A program made the translations under genes and the position numbers. A DNA stretch of 64,000 nt, from NCBI RefSeq assembly GCF_024584705.1, contig NZ_CP097384.1:4340001-4404000 (forward strand), written 5' to 3'. The DNA comes from Blastopirellula sp. J2-11 (GTDB lineage: Bacteria; Planctomycetota; Planctomycetia; Pirellulales; Pirellulaceae). Every line of letters starts with the position of its first letter. Position 1 is the stretch's first letter. The notes beneath the pieces are model-generated. The model made no database searches. It was given only the letters and a program-made list of their open reading frames with translations, and was not told the DNA's origin. This document shows, one piece after another, positions 8,125-17,286 of the stretch.

Positions 8125-9609
8125 ATGACCTACAAACTTTACATAAGTCTCGCGATTGCGGTGCTGCTCTCTTTCTCGGTAACCGAAGTCTGGGCACGCG
8201 GCGGTCGCGCTGGCGGCGGTGGCGGCGGACGTTCGATCTCACGACCCAGCGGAGGCGGCGGAATCTCGCGTCCCAGCGGTGGAGGTGGAATCTCACGACC
8301 AAGTGCGCCAGCACGAACTCCGTCGATGAGCCGACCAACGCCCAGCCGACCGACCACTTCAAGACCCAACATTTCCAAACCCAATATCGCCTCGGGCGGC
8401 AATCGCCCCAACATCTCCAAGCCAAATATATCTAAGCCAGATCTTTCCAACCGGCCGAACCTGAATCGTCCTGGCGGTGATGGCAATCGACCGAATTTCT
8501 CGAAACCCGATTTCTCCAATCGCCCGAACCTGAATCGTCCCGGCGGAGACGGCGCTCGGCCAGGCTTGTCGGGCAATCGTCCCAACGCCGGCAATCGCCC
8601 CTCCGGCGATGATTTGAAAAACTTCCTGGACTTACCAGGGACCGGCGACCGTCCGAACATTGGCGACCGTCCAAACATTGGCGACCGTCCGAACATTGGC
8701 GACCGTCCGAACATTGGCGACCGTCCGAACATCGGCGACCGTCCGAACATTGGCGACCGTCCGAACATCGGCGACCGTCCGAACATCGGCGACCGCGTGA
8801 ATGTGGGTGACAAAACCAATATCGGTGATCGTACAAAGATTGGCGGCGGCGATCGCATCAATACCGGCGACATCAATATCAACGCTGGCAACAAGATTGG
8901 GATCAACAACCGTCAGAACAACGTCAACTCGATGCGCAACAAGTGGACGAATGTCAACAATCGTCCCTTCGACAACAATTACTGGAATAACAATCGTTTC
9001 CACAATAACCCTGCCTGGCGTTGGCAAGCAGGTTGGAATCGTTATCCCGGCAACTGGTGTTGGCATCCCTGTGCTTGGGCCACGATGGGAACCTGGTTCG
9101 CTTGGTCTTGGCCGCAACCGTATACGTACGACTATGGAACGAACGTCGTTTATCGTGACAACTACGTTTATGTAAACGATCAGCAATACGCGTCAACCGA
9201 TCAGTACTATCAACAAGCCGATACGATCGCGGAAAGCATTCCGCAGGACGCCGATCCCGAAAAGATCGAGTGGATGCCGCTGGGAGTGTTTGCGATTTGC
9301 GAAGAAAACGCCGCCGATACCGGCATGTTGATCCAGTTGGCCGTTAGCAAAGACGGGATCATCGCTGGTACGTTCTACAACGACATCACCGACTCAGGGC
9401 GCCCCCTGCAAGGCATGGTCGATCAAAAGACGCAGCGAGCGGCCTGGAAATTCGCCGACGGTAAGAATACCGATGTCGTGATGGAAACCGGGATCTACAA
9501 CCTCACCAAAGAGGAATCAACCGCCCTCGTTCACTATGGGGAAGAGAAAACCGAAACGTGGCTGATGGTTCAAATGCCTGATCCTGACGCCGACACCACG
9601 ACAAAATAG
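8125..9609 (+). CDS. Secreted low-complexity protein with GDRPNI tandem repeats
   Basis: A 494-residue exported protein. A signal peptide (LYISLAIAVLLSFSVTEVWA) is followed by Gly/Arg/Ser-rich sequence with three 'ISRPSGGGG'-like units. Next come Asn/Arg/Pro/Lys repeats of the 'NRPNISKPN' type, eight near-identical GDRPNI hexapeptides, and an Asn-rich stretch. A Trp-rich region (NPAWRWQAGWNRYPGNW) precedes a conserved C-terminal domain of about 130 residues beginning near PEKIEWMPLGVFAICEE. This arrangement is seen in many planctomycete secreted proteins of unknown role, possibly envelope- or matrix-associated. ATG 8125 is preferred over 8101 because it begins the signal peptide. A strong terminator follows the stop. 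Confidence 0.75.
   Translation: MTYKLYISLAIAVLLSFSVTEVWARGGRAGGGGGGRSISRPSGGGGISRPSGGGGISRPSAPARTPSMSRPTPSRPTTSRPNISKPNIASGGNRPNISKPNISKPDLSNRPNLNRPGGDGNRPNFSKPDFSNRPNLNRPGGDGARPGLSGNRPNAGNRPSGDDLKNFLDLPGTGDRPNIGDRPNIGDRPNIGDRPNIGDRPNIGDRPNIGDRPNIGDRPNIGDRVNVGDKTNIGDRTKIGGGDRINTGDININAGNKIGINNRQNNVNSMRNKWTNVNNRPFDNNYWNNNRFHNNPAWRWQAGWNRYPGNWCWHPCAWATMGTWFAWSWPQPYTYDYGTNVVYRDNYVYVNDQQYASTDQYYQQADTIAESIPQDADPEKIEWMPLGVFAICEENAADTGMLIQLAVSKDGIIAGTFYNDITDSGRPLQGMVDQKTQRAAWKFADGKNTDVVMETGIYNLTKEESTALVHYGEEKTETWLMVQMPDPDADTTTK
8644..8787 (+). repeat. Eight tandem 18-bp coding repeats (GDRPNI)
   Basis: Eight consecutive copies of GGCGACCGTCCGAACATT, differing only at the last base (T or C) and by one internal G-to-A in copy two. 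Three degenerate copies follow (GDRVNV, GDKTNI, GDRTKI) to about 8841. The near-identity at third positions indicates recent slippage or unequal exchange, so copy number probably varies among strains. Confidence 0.95.
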
Positions 9610-9634
9610 CGGCGATCCTCTTGGCGTCCCTACC

Positions 9635-9673
9635 AAATCTGGCGACATCTTGGGATGTCGCCAGATTTTTTTT
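9635..9673 (+). terminator. Rho-independent terminator after the GDRPNI-repeat gene
   Basis: A perfect 15-bp stem (AAATCTGGCGACATC pairing with GATGTCGCCAGATTT) around a TTGG loop, followed by further T residues. It ends the plus-strand unit of the two preceding secreted-protein genes. Confidence 0.9.
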
Positions 9674-9938
9674 GCGCGCTATAGACGCGAATGTCACCAA
9701 CAGCGCTTCCATTTCAATCTCACGCCGCTCCGCTTTCGGGCCTCTTGTTACGTCTCCATTCCCAATAAACGACTCCCAGCGTCGATTCACCTTGCGATGA
9801 CTTGGCGGCTGCGCAAAAGCGATCTAGAATTCTCTCCACATCACCTCGGACCGGCAACACATGCCCTCGCACACCGCTTCCATGAGCTTCCGATAAAACA
9901 TGGATCGTCGTGGAGCGAAATATTGGAGAAAGACAAGC

Positions 9939-12557
9939 GTGCAGATATTGTTTCTATTGAACTCGCGTCGTTTCTGTTATCTCGCTGCTGTCTGCATCTG
10001 CTTTTCAGTGTTGGCGTTCCCGATCTCCACGGTCGAAGCTCGCGATTGGCTCAAGTGGCGAGAACTGCCGCCGCTGCCTAACGAGCTGGGTGTCGCTGGA
10101 CCTTTCGCCGGCGTCGACAACGATGCGCTGATCGTCGCCGGCGGCGCCAATTTCCCCCGACCTGTCTGGGAGAACGACAAGCAGTGGGTCGATCAGATTC
10201 ATGTGCTGGTCAAACAGCAAGGGGAATACGTCTGGAAAGATGGCGGACGATTGCCGCGTCCGATCGCCTATGGCGCCAGCGTTTCAACGCCGAACGGCGT
10301 GTTGTGTATCGGCGGCAACGACGCCGAGCATGTTTATCGGGACGTCTTTCTCTTGCGTTGGGATGGAACCAAAGTCACGACAACGCCCTGCCCTGCGTTG
10401 CCGGCGCCTTGCTGCTATTGCCAGGCGGCGATTATCGGCACGACAGCGTACGTTGCCTGCGGACAACAAGAGTTGGGACTGGAAAGCGCGACCAACACGC
10501 TCTGGGCGCTTGATCTTACGAAGTTATCCGATACCGTCCCGCAGGACTGGAAATTACTTCCACCGCTTCCTGGACCAACGCGCGCCTTCGCGTTGGTTGC
10601 GGCTCAACATGACGGGTTTCGCGATTCGCTGTATGTAATCGGCGGACGTCGCTCTGAAGATGGCGCCACCCAATTCTTACGCGACGTTTGGCGCTATGAA
10701 CCGGTCGCCAACGAGTGGAAACAACGCCGCGATGCGCCGCGCATTATCATGGCAGGCGAAGCGATCGGAATGGGCCAAAGCCATATTCTGATCTTGGGTG
10801 GAGCCGACGAAAACAATTTTGATAATTCGGACGAGCTCAAAGATCAGCACCCCGGCTTTCCCCGCGAAGCGTTCAGCTACCACACAATTACCGACTCCTG
10901 GTCATCGGCCGGCGAAATCCCTGAAAACCTGGTGACGACCACGGCGGTTCGCTGGGATGGAGCGATCATTTTGCCCAGCGGCGAAATCCGGCCTCGCGTT
11001 CGCTCTCCGCATATCTGGCGGATTACGCCGATTGCTTCCGACAAAAGCTTCGGCACGCTCAACTATGTCGTCCTCTTCGCTTATCTCTTGGCGATGGTCG
11101 GCGTTGGCGTTTATTTCGCGCGCATGAATAAAAACACCGACGACTTCTTTCGCGGCGGGATGCGGATTCCGTGGTGGGCGGCAGGCTGCAGCATCTTCGC
11201 CACGATGTTGAGTTCACTGACCTTTACCGGCATTCCTTCCAAAGCGTACGCACAAGACTGGGTTTACGCGATCGGCAACTTGACGATCCCGCTCGTTGCG
11301 ATTGTCGCCGTCTACGTAGCACTGCCTTTCTATCGTCGGATCGATGCGACCAGCGCCTATGAATATTTGGAGATGCGTTTTGGCAGACCGGTTCGGGTTT
11401 TCGCCAGCGCCAGTTTCGCGCTGTTCCATGTCTTTCGAATGGCGGTCGTCATGTCGTTAACCGGCTTGGCTCTCGCGGTGGCGACTCCCCTTTCGCCGGC
11501 ACAGTCGGTCTTGCTGATGGGCGTACTCAGCATTCTCTACTGCACGATGGGCGGGATCGAAGCGGTGATCTGGACCGATACGATTCAAACCGTCGTGCTG
11601 CTTGGAGGAGCGATGCTGGCGATCGGCTTGCTCGTTTCAGGAGTCGACGGAGGCGTGAGCGGCTTTCTTTCGGTCGCCGCGAGCGACAGCAAGTTTAACC
11701 TGGCGAACCTGCACTGGGATGCAACCGACGCCCAAACGGCGTTCTGGGTAATCATCGTTGGCGCGATCGCGCAAAACCTTTCGTCCTACACCGCAGATCA
11801 GGCAGTCGTACAACGCTACATGACCACCCCGAACGAGACGCTAGCCGCTCGGTCGATTTGGACCAACGCCGTGCTGGCGGTTCCGGCGACGCTCCTCTTC
11901 TTTGGCATCGGCACGGCGCTGCATGCGTTCTATCAATCGCATCCCGAGAAGCTGGATCCCACCATCACGACCGATCAAATCTTTCCCCTGTTTATCGCCC
12001 GCGAAATCCCCGCCGGTCTGGCAGGCCTGATCGTGGCCGGCATCTTTGCAGCGGCTCAGTCGACCGTTTCGACCAGCATGAACTCCACCGCGACGACGAT
12101 TGTCACCGACTTTCTGAAGCCGCTGAATTGCTGCCGAACCGAGCATGGCTATTTGAACGCCGCGCGGCTCTGCACGCTGCTGATTGGGATCGCCGGAACC
12201 TGCCTGGGGCTGGTCTTCGCCAATCCAGAGATTCGCTCATTGTTTGACGCGTTCATCATCGTGATTGGTCTCTTCATGGGCGTATTGGGCGGCCTGTTCC
12301 TGTTGGGGGCGCTCACTCGACGAGCCAACCAATTTGGCGCAATGACTGGCGCTCTGGTTGGCGCCGGCGTAATGTTTTGCCTTTGGAAATATTCCACGCT
12401 GAACGGCTATCTCTACACGGCGTGCGGAATCACGGTCTGTTTTGTCGTAGGCTATGTCGCTAGTTTGGTGACGCCGCAATCGGGCCGCGATCTCACCGGC
12501 CTGACGATCTTTGACGCTCGGCGTTCCGAATTAAAAAACCAGCACAGCGAAACATGA
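9939..12557 (+). CDS. Kelch/mutarotase-sodium:solute symporter fusion
   Basis: About 872 residues in two parts. The first 340 residues after a signal sequence ([16 protein letters not shown]) form kelch-like repeats of the cyclically permuted mutarotase (NanM-like) type: '[10 protein letters not shown]', '[12 protein letters not shown]', '[11 protein letters not shown]' and '[12 protein letters not shown]'. From about residue 360 there is a complete sodium:solute symporter (SSS) core with 13 or so membrane segments, including [20 protein letters not shown], '[13 protein letters not shown]' and '[20 protein letters not shown]' in pieces. The likely role is uptake of a sugar, possibly a sialic acid, with an outward-facing domain that equilibrates anomers. 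The GTG at 9939 is preferred because GGAGA lies nine bases upstream; ATG 9900 in the same frame has no ribosome site. Confidence 0.82.
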   Translation: MQILFLLNSRRFCYLAAVCICFSVLAFPISTVEARDWLKWRELPPLPNELGVAGPFAGVDNDALIVAGGANFPRPVWENDKQWVDQIHVLVKQQGEYVWKDGGRLPRPIAYGASVSTPNGVLCIGGNDAEHVYRDVFLLRWDGTKVTTTPCPALPAPCCYCQAAIIGTTAYVACGQQELGLESATNTLWALDLTKLSDTVPQDWKLLPPLPGPTRAFALVAAQHDGFRDSLYVIGGRRSEDGATQFLRDVWRYEPVANEWKQRRDAPRIIMAGEAIGMGQSHILILGGADENNFDNSDELKDQHPGFPREAFSYHTITDSWSSAGEIPENLVTTTAVRWDGAIILPSGEIRPRVRSPHIWRITPIASDKSFGTLNYVVLFAYLLAMVGVGVYFARMNKNTDDFFRGGMRIPWWAAGCSIFATMLSSLTFTGIPSKAYAQDWVYAIGNLTIPLVAIVAVYVALPFYRRIDATSAYEYLEMRFGRPVRVFASASFALFHVFRMAVVMSLTGLALAVATPLSPAQSVLLMGVLSILYCTMGGIEAVIWTDTIQTVVLLGGAMLAIGLLVSGVDGGVSGFLSVAASDSKFNLANLHWDATDAQTAFWVIIVGAIAQNLSSYTADQAVVQRYMTTPNETLAARSIWTNAVLAVPATLLFFGIGTALHAFYQSHPEKLDPTITTDQIFPLFIAREIPAGLAGLIVAGIFAAAQSTVSTSMNSTATTIVTDFLKPLNCCRTEHGYLNAARLCTLLIGIAGTCLGLVFANPEIRSLFDAFIIVIGLFMGVLGGLFLLGALTRRANQFGAMTGALVGAGVMFCLWKYSTLNGYLYTACGITVCFVVGYVASLVTPQSGRDLTGLTIFDARRSELKNQHSET

Positions 12558-12664
12558 AAATCGGCGGCGAATCTCGCGAGCAGATTCGCCGCGTCTCGAT
12601 CCAAAGCGTACAATTAGGCAGGAACATTCTCGTCTCTTCCGGCCTCGCATCGCGGAGATATCGC

Positions 12665-13471
12665 ATGTCGATTCCCGTCACTGAATTGATCCAGCAACTT
12701 TGGGGGACGTTTCGCCAAATGAATCCCCAAGCAGGTCAAATTGTCGATCTGCTGGCGCAGCGCGGCGACCCTTTGCAAAATGATCATATTGCGTTTCGCA
12801 CCTTCAATGATCCCCGCATCGGCGTTGCTCGCCTGGCCGAACCATTTCTCGCAGGCGGATATGTTGTCGGCGACGAGTATCACTTTGCCGAAAAGAAGCT
12901 CTACGCCCAACATTTCGAGCATGCCGATCCCACTCTTCCCAAGATCTTTATCAGCGAGTTGCTGCTGGAGAAGTTCGAGCTGCCGCTACGACAAACGGTC
13001 GATAAGCTGATCGAACAATTCGATCTAACATCGATCGACGCCGATCATCCGCTTTGCATCGCTGGTCGCCCTTGGCGGGTTTCGTACGAAGTTTGGAAAT
13101 CGCTACGTGATCAAAGCGAGTACGCCGCTTGGATGGCTGCGCATGGATATTGCGCCAACCACTTCACGGTCTTCGTCAATGCGTTAAAGTCGGTCTCGTC
13201 ATTGGCGGAACTGAATGCGTTGCTTGTCGCGCAAGGATTTCAACTCAACAGCGAAGGGGGCGCGATCAAAGGTTCTCCCAGCGTCTTTCTCGAACAATCG
13301 TCGACCATCGCGCCGACGATCGAAGTTGATTTCACCGACGGCGTCCACGCTGTGCCTGGCTGCTATTTTGAGTTTGCTCAGCGCTATCCGCTGCCCAACG
13401 GAAACCTCTTTTCCGGTTTTGTCGCCAAAAGCGCCGACAAAATTTTTCAAAGCACCGACAGTCGCAGCTAG
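12665..13471 (+). CDS. DUF1338 protein (2-oxoadipate dioxygenase/decarboxylase family)
   Basis: A 268-residue DUF1338 protein. The family block NDHIAFRTFNDPRIGV, holding a metal-ligand His and the nearby Arg, sits near residue 40, and GCYFEFAQRYP near the C-terminus supplies a later conserved Glu region. Characterised members (HglS/YdcJ) are Fe(II) enzymes that convert 2-oxoadipate to D-2-hydroxyglutarate in lysine catabolism; members of about this length are less studied. ATG 12665 has GGAG upstream. It converges on and overlaps the end of the AST operon by four bases, so amino-acid catabolism is a reasonable context, but the substrate here is inferred. Confidence 0.8.
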   Translation: MSIPVTELIQQLWGTFRQMNPQAGQIVDLLAQRGDPLQNDHIAFRTFNDPRIGVARLAEPFLAGGYVVGDEYHFAEKKLYAQHFEHADPTLPKIFISELLLEKFELPLRQTVDKLIEQFDLTSIDADHPLCIAGRPWRVSYEVWKSLRDQSEYAAWMAAHGYCANHFTVFVNALKSVSSLAELNALLVAQGFQLNSEGGAIKGSPSVFLEQSSTIAPTIEVDFTDGVHAVPGCYFEFAQRYPLPNGNLFSGFVAKSADKIFQSTDSRS

Positions 13472-14793
13472 GGCAACAAACGTTTATTTCCCAAGATCCG
13501 CCCCAGTTCGTCAAACGCGTTCCCGACTTCGTCCACCAGATCGGGATCGGCCAAATCGGCGATTGACAGCTCATCGCGATAGTGCGTCTCGATCCAGACT
13601 TGCAGCCGTTGGTGCAACTGCGGAGTCCAAATAATCGCACGCGGCAAAGCGGCGAACTCGTCTGGAGTCATCACTACGCGCAGTCGCAAACAAGCGGGGC
13701 CGCCGCCGTTGTGCATACTCTGTCGAACGTCGACAAACTTGCAATCAACAATGGGGTTATCTTCCCTCAGTAGGCGCTCAATCACTTGCTGCGCCGCTTG
13801 AGAACGCTCACACTCCAGCGGGCAAACCAGCGTCATCGAGCCTGCGGTCGTCGTCAGCAGTTGACTATTGAAAAAATAAGTCCGCACCGCTTCTTCCAGC
13901 GACAGTTCTTGGTCAGTAATCACGAGCGTCCGCAAATCGCCTGCGAACCGCCGCTCCAACTGTCTCAACACCGCCGCTTGATCGACGAACGCATGTTCGT
14001 GCACCAAATGAACCGAAGCATTGCCGACCGCGATCACGTCGTTATGAAACACGCCGGCGTTAATCGCTCGCCGACTTTGCTGAGCAAACAGGGTCCAGTC
14101 CGGCGAGAGTCCATGCCGCTTCGCGATTAGCTCTGACGCTTGCCTGGTTTGTCGTGCTGGGAATCGGTTTTCGGAAACGGTCGTATCATCGCCGCTGCGA
14201 CCATAGACAAACAGTTCCACTCCACGTTGCTCGTATTGCCTGCAAAGTCGCGTCTGATTGGCCGCACCTTCATCGCTGTACTTCGCCTGATCAGGCAACG
14301 GATCATGCACGACGAAAAAACGTTCCTCCGAAAAAATCTCTCGCAACAGCTTCGTCGTTTGCTCCGCTTCTATCTTGCGATGCGGCATGCTGATCAGATT
14401 GGCCGGCGTCCAATGAATGCGTCCGTCCAAGGTATCCGCGCTCGGCGAAACTGTCGCTGCGTTCGCGGCCCACATGGACGAAGCGCTATAAGCGACGCTC
14501 AACAGTTCAGGCCGCCGCCGCGCAACCGCATCAACGACGAGTCGCGGCTCGCCGCTGAATCCTTGCTCGCGTAAAAACTGAAGATGCGGTCTCCGCTGCG
14601 GTGGAAAGATTGCTTGCGGTACGCCAAGTTCCGCGACAAGCTTCATCTTGTCGAGTCCCTCCAGCGCCGCACGTCGCGGTGACGAACGATGATGCCGGTG
14701 CGAAAGGGAGGCCAAATTGCCGGCCGATAGCCCGCCGAAGTGATGCGTGGGACCGAGCAAACCGTCAAAGTTGACTTCCATCACGCCGTTCAA
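13468..14793 (-). CDS. astB: N-succinylarginine dihydrolase AstB
   Basis: A 441-residue member of the amidinotransferase superfamily. AstB hydrolyses N2-succinylarginine to succinylornithine, CO2 and two ammonia, the second AST step. The N-terminus EVNFDGLLGPTHHFGGLS is the AstB signature. GVFHNDVIAVGN carries the catalytic-type His, and SMHNGGGPACLRLRV carries the nucleophilic Cys near residue 370. The length matches the family (about 440-447). Its ATG overlaps the end of astD, so it is the last gene of the operon. Confidence 0.93.
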   Translation of the reverse strand: MNGVMEVNFDGLLGPTHHFGGLSAGNLASLSHRHHRSSPRRAALEGLDKMKLVAELGVPQAIFPPQRRPHLQFLREQGFSGEPRLVVDAVARRRPELLSVAYSASSMWAANAATVSPSADTLDGRIHWTPANLISMPHRKIEAEQTTKLLREIFSEERFFVVHDPLPDQAKYSDEGAANQTRLCRQYEQRGVELFVYGRSGDDTTVSENRFPARQTRQASELIAKRHGLSPDWTLFAQQSRRAINAGVFHNDVIAVGNASVHLVHEHAFVDQAAVLRQLERRFAGDLRTLVITDQELSLEEAVRTYFFNSQLLTTTAGSMTLVCPLECERSQAAQQVIERLLREDNPIVDCKFVDVRQSMHNGGGPACLRLRVVMTPDEFAALPRAIIWTPQLHQRLQVWIETHYRDELSIADLADPDLVDEVGNAFDELGRILGNKRLLP

Positions 14794-16223
14794 CGATCGC
14801 TCCTCTCCCGAGGAGTCGCCGGTTCGAGTCCGGCAACCGGAACGCTACAAAAATCGGTGGCAAAATACCCTGCCGGTCGATAGTTGCCGCTCTGGCCGAT
14901 TCCGCCAAACGGCAATCTTCCGCTAGCGCCGGTGGTCGGCAAATTCCAATTCACCAATCCGGCGTTCACCTGACGGCGAAAACGCTGGAAGTCGTCTCGA
15001 TCACCGCCGAGAAGTCCTGCGACCAAACCGAAACGGGTTTGATTCGCTTCGCGTATCGCCGCGTCAAAATCGTCGACGCGTATCACCTGCAACAGCGGTC
15101 CAAACATTTCTTCGTCGGATCGCGATCCGCACGTCGTCACATCGATCAAGCCTGGCGAAAGAAACGCCGGTCCGCTCGGCATCCGCCGGCTTTCCAAGAT
15201 CGGAATCGCGCCGCCGGCGAGCAAACGCTGCTGCTCCGTCAAAATCCGATCCACGGCAGCGGCGTGAATCAGCGGTCCCATAAACGGCTCTGGCGTCGCA
15301 TCCGCCGCGCCAACCACAATTTGCGACGCCTGTTCCTGCAACTGCTGCAGAAACGCCGTGCACTCGCCCACCAAGATCAGCCGCCTAACGCAGGTGCAAC
15401 GTTGGCCCGAGGTCAGAAACGCCGATTGAATCACCTGATCGAGCATCGACAGATTCTGGTCCGGCTCCAGCACGACCAGCGGATTGTTCCCTCCCAATTC
15501 CAGCGCCAACAGCACTTCGGGGCGATGGACCAACGTCTCGCGCAGTTTCAAACCGGTCGCCAAACTACCGGTAAAGAAGAGTCCGCGTAAGTCGGCATGT
15601 TCGGCGATCAAGCGTCCAGTCGCAGCGCCGCCTTGCAGTAGGTTGAATACGCCAGGCGGAAGCCCCGCTTCGTTCCATAGCCTTGTCGTCAGCTCGGCGA
15701 CCTGCGGCGTCAGTTCGCTCGGCTTGAACAGGACGCTATTGCCGGCAAGCAGCGCCGGCACGATCTGCCCGTTGGCGATATGTGCCGGAAAATTAAAGGG
15801 ACCAAAGACCGCGACGACGCCCAGCGGACGATACCAGGTTCGTCCGATCCGCCCCTTCAAATCCAACGCCTCTTCCGGGCGACGGCGCTGTTGTGCATCA
15901 ATCGTGACTTCGATTTTCGCCGCAACGGCGTCCACTTCCGATGCGGCGTCCCAGAGCGGCTTCCCAACTTCGGCCGAAATTGTCTGCGTCATCGCATCGC
16001 GATTGGCGCGAACCGCTTCCGCAAACGCGCGTAGCACCGTCGCGCGCTCCTCCCAAGGGGCCGTACCCCAAGGAATCTGCGCCTCGACCGCGGCGAGAAA
16101 AGCGTCATCGACATCCGTGCTGTTGGCGGCATTTCCTTCCCACACGACTTGCTCGGTTGCGGGATTGAGCGAAGTAAACGGCTCGCCGCTTCCTTCGCGC
16201 CATTCTCCATCGATTTGTAACAT
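14790..16223 (-). CDS. astD: Succinylglutamate-semialdehyde dehydrogenase AstD
   Basis: A 477-residue NAD-dependent aldehyde dehydrogenase that oxidises N-succinylglutamate semialdehyde to succinylglutamate. It starts MLQIDGEWREGSG. It has the cofactor-side block 'VVAVFGPFNFPAHIANGQI', ELGGNNPLVVLE with the general-base Glu, and FLTSGQRCTC with the catalytic Cys. 'GPFNFPAHI' and 'GNNPLVV' are typical of AstD within the ALDH family. The C-terminal tail AGLEPATPRERSDR is unusual: it is the antisense reading of a tRNA-like 3' fragment, suggesting the native C-terminus was replaced or extended. A longer frame opens to 16382, but that part overlaps astA and lacks coding character. Confidence 0.92.
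   Translation of the reverse strand: MLQIDGEWREGSGEPFTSLNPATEQVVWEGNAANSTDVDDAFLAAVEAQIPWGTAPWEERATVLRAFAEAVRANRDAMTQTISAEVGKPLWDAASEVDAVAAKIEVTIDAQQRRRPEEALDLKGRIGRTWYRPLGVVAVFGPFNFPAHIANGQIVPALLAGNSVLFKPSELTPQVAELTTRLWNEAGLPPGVFNLLQGGAATGRLIAEHADLRGLFFTGSLATGLKLRETLVHRPEVLLALELGGNNPLVVLEPDQNLSMLDQVIQSAFLTSGQRCTCVRRLILVGECTAFLQQLQEQASQIVVGAADATPEPFMGPLIHAAAVDRILTEQQRLLAGGAIPILESRRMPSGPAFLSPGLIDVTTCGSRSDEEMFGPLLQVIRVDDFDAAIREANQTRFGLVAGLLGGDRDDFQRFRRQVNAGLVNWNLPTTGASGRLPFGGIGQSGNYRPAGYFATDFCSVPVAGLEPATPRERSDR
14800..14841 (+). other. tRNA 3'-end-like fragment at the astD/astB junction
   Basis: On the plus strand, CTCCTC-TCCC-GAGGAG forms a 6-bp hairpin. After TC comes GCCGG-TTCGAGT-CCGGC, a textbook T-arm with five pairs and a 7-base loop, then AACCGGA as a would-be acceptor 3' strand. 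This matches the variable arm plus T-arm of a class II tRNA (Leu/Ser type), but the 5' half is absent because the upstream bases are the start of astB. It is therefore not a functional tRNA. It may be a recombination scar or a repeat derived from a tRNA. The sequence doubles as the 3' end of astD on the other strand. Confidence 0.55.
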
Positions 16224-16225
16224 CG

Positions 16226-17275
16226 TTAGATCTCCGCTCTCAGGTCGACGTAGCGTATCCGATCCCCGATCTGCACTTCCAAGGAATCGGCCAACGCACG
16301 TTCCAAAACCACCCCATCCTCTCGTTTCCATAGCAAACCGCCAGCAGCGCAAAACGTGGTCTCCACCGTTGTGGCGATACACTTCCGAAACGCCCCTAGT
16401 TCCGTAGGCGTCTCTTGAATCTCTACGATCACGCCGACACGGCTATCACGGATCGCGCGAATCTCTGCTCGTTTGCACTGCAAGATCGGCCCCGCTTCAA
16501 AGATGTCGACCAGATCGCGCAGACGCAATCCTTCACTTTCTAACAAGCGGCGAGCAGGAGCGGTAAGTTCATGAACGGCTCCGATCGACGCTTGAGCTTC
16601 CGGCGGAAGCAGCGCCACATAAATCGGGTGTCGCGGCATCAACTTTTCAATGAACTCTTTGTTGTACAGACTCAGCATATCGGCATTGGGAAAATCAATC
16701 CCAAAGAAGTGATGCCCAAGCGCTTCCCAAAAAGGGCTGTTACCTTGCTCGTCGATCACTCCCCGCATCTCGGCGATCACTTCCGACTCAAACAGATCCG
16801 GATAATTCGCCATGAAGAGAAACCGGCAGAGGGAAAGCACGCGTCCCACTCCCCCGCCCCGATAATCGCTCCGCAGAAACAGACTGCCGATCTCGGTCGG
16901 CCCATCATGTTCTCTCAACAGATAGAGGACCTGATGCTCGTAGTACAACTGCAGCGTTTCCGACTTGTGAATGTCGGTTTTCATTTGATAGGCGTAAAAC
17001 GGCTTGAATCCCCCCACCTTCGGCACGATTCCGCAGGTGCCAACGATTTGTGCTGTCTGTTTCTCCTCCATCACAAACAAAAAAAGTTCGTGCTGCGCCG
17101 AGTCATCTTCCATCTGAGAAAATGAACGGACGCTTTGCCGCACGCGCTTTTCCATCAGCGCCGGATCACGGGGAAGCGTGGTCAGGCCGGTCGCGGTAAG
17201 CTGAGCCAATTCGTTCAACTGCGTCAGATCTTCGATCTGCACCGGGCGAACGACCAGTTGCGCTGCTTGGCTCAT
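16226..17275 (-). CDS. astA: Arginine N-succinyltransferase AstA
   Basis: A 349-residue acyltransferase of the AstA/AruF-AruG family that transfers succinyl from succinyl-CoA to arginine. It shows LVVRPVQIEDLTQLNELA at the N-terminus, SLFLRSDYRGGGVGRVLSL as the GNAT-like CoA loop, and the highly conserved AEMRGVIDEQGNSPFWEALG. Length agrees with E. coli AstA (344). Only two bases separate it from astD and eleven from the aminotransferase upstream, so the genes are surely cotranscribed. A single subunit gene is present, as in enteric bacteria. Confidence 0.94.
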   Translation of the reverse strand: MSQAAQLVVRPVQIEDLTQLNELAQLTATGLTTLPRDPALMEKRVRQSVRSFSQMEDDSAQHELFLFVMEEKQTAQIVGTCGIVPKVGGFKPFYAYQMKTDIHKSETLQLYYEHQVLYLLREHDGPTEIGSLFLRSDYRGGGVGRVLSLCRFLFMANYPDLFESEVIAEMRGVIDEQGNSPFWEALGHHFFGIDFPNADMLSLYNKEFIEKLMPRHPIYVALLPPEAQASIGAVHELTAPARRLLESEGLRLRDLVDIFEAGPILQCKRAEIRAIRDSRVGVIVEIQETPTELGAFRKCIATTVETTFCAAGGLLWKREDGVVLERALADSLEVQIGDRIRYVDLRAEI

Positions 17276-17286
17276 ACGGAACTCCC

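Noticed and set aside
8644-8787. Possible CRISPR array
   Set aside because: The 18-bp units are directly contiguous without spacers, stay in frame, and encode a GDRPNI peptide repeat inside a secreted protein gene.
14800-14841. A functional tRNA gene
   Set aside because: Only the extra arm, T-arm and acceptor-like 3' strand are present; the anticodon and D arms would have to lie within astB, where no matching sequence is seen.
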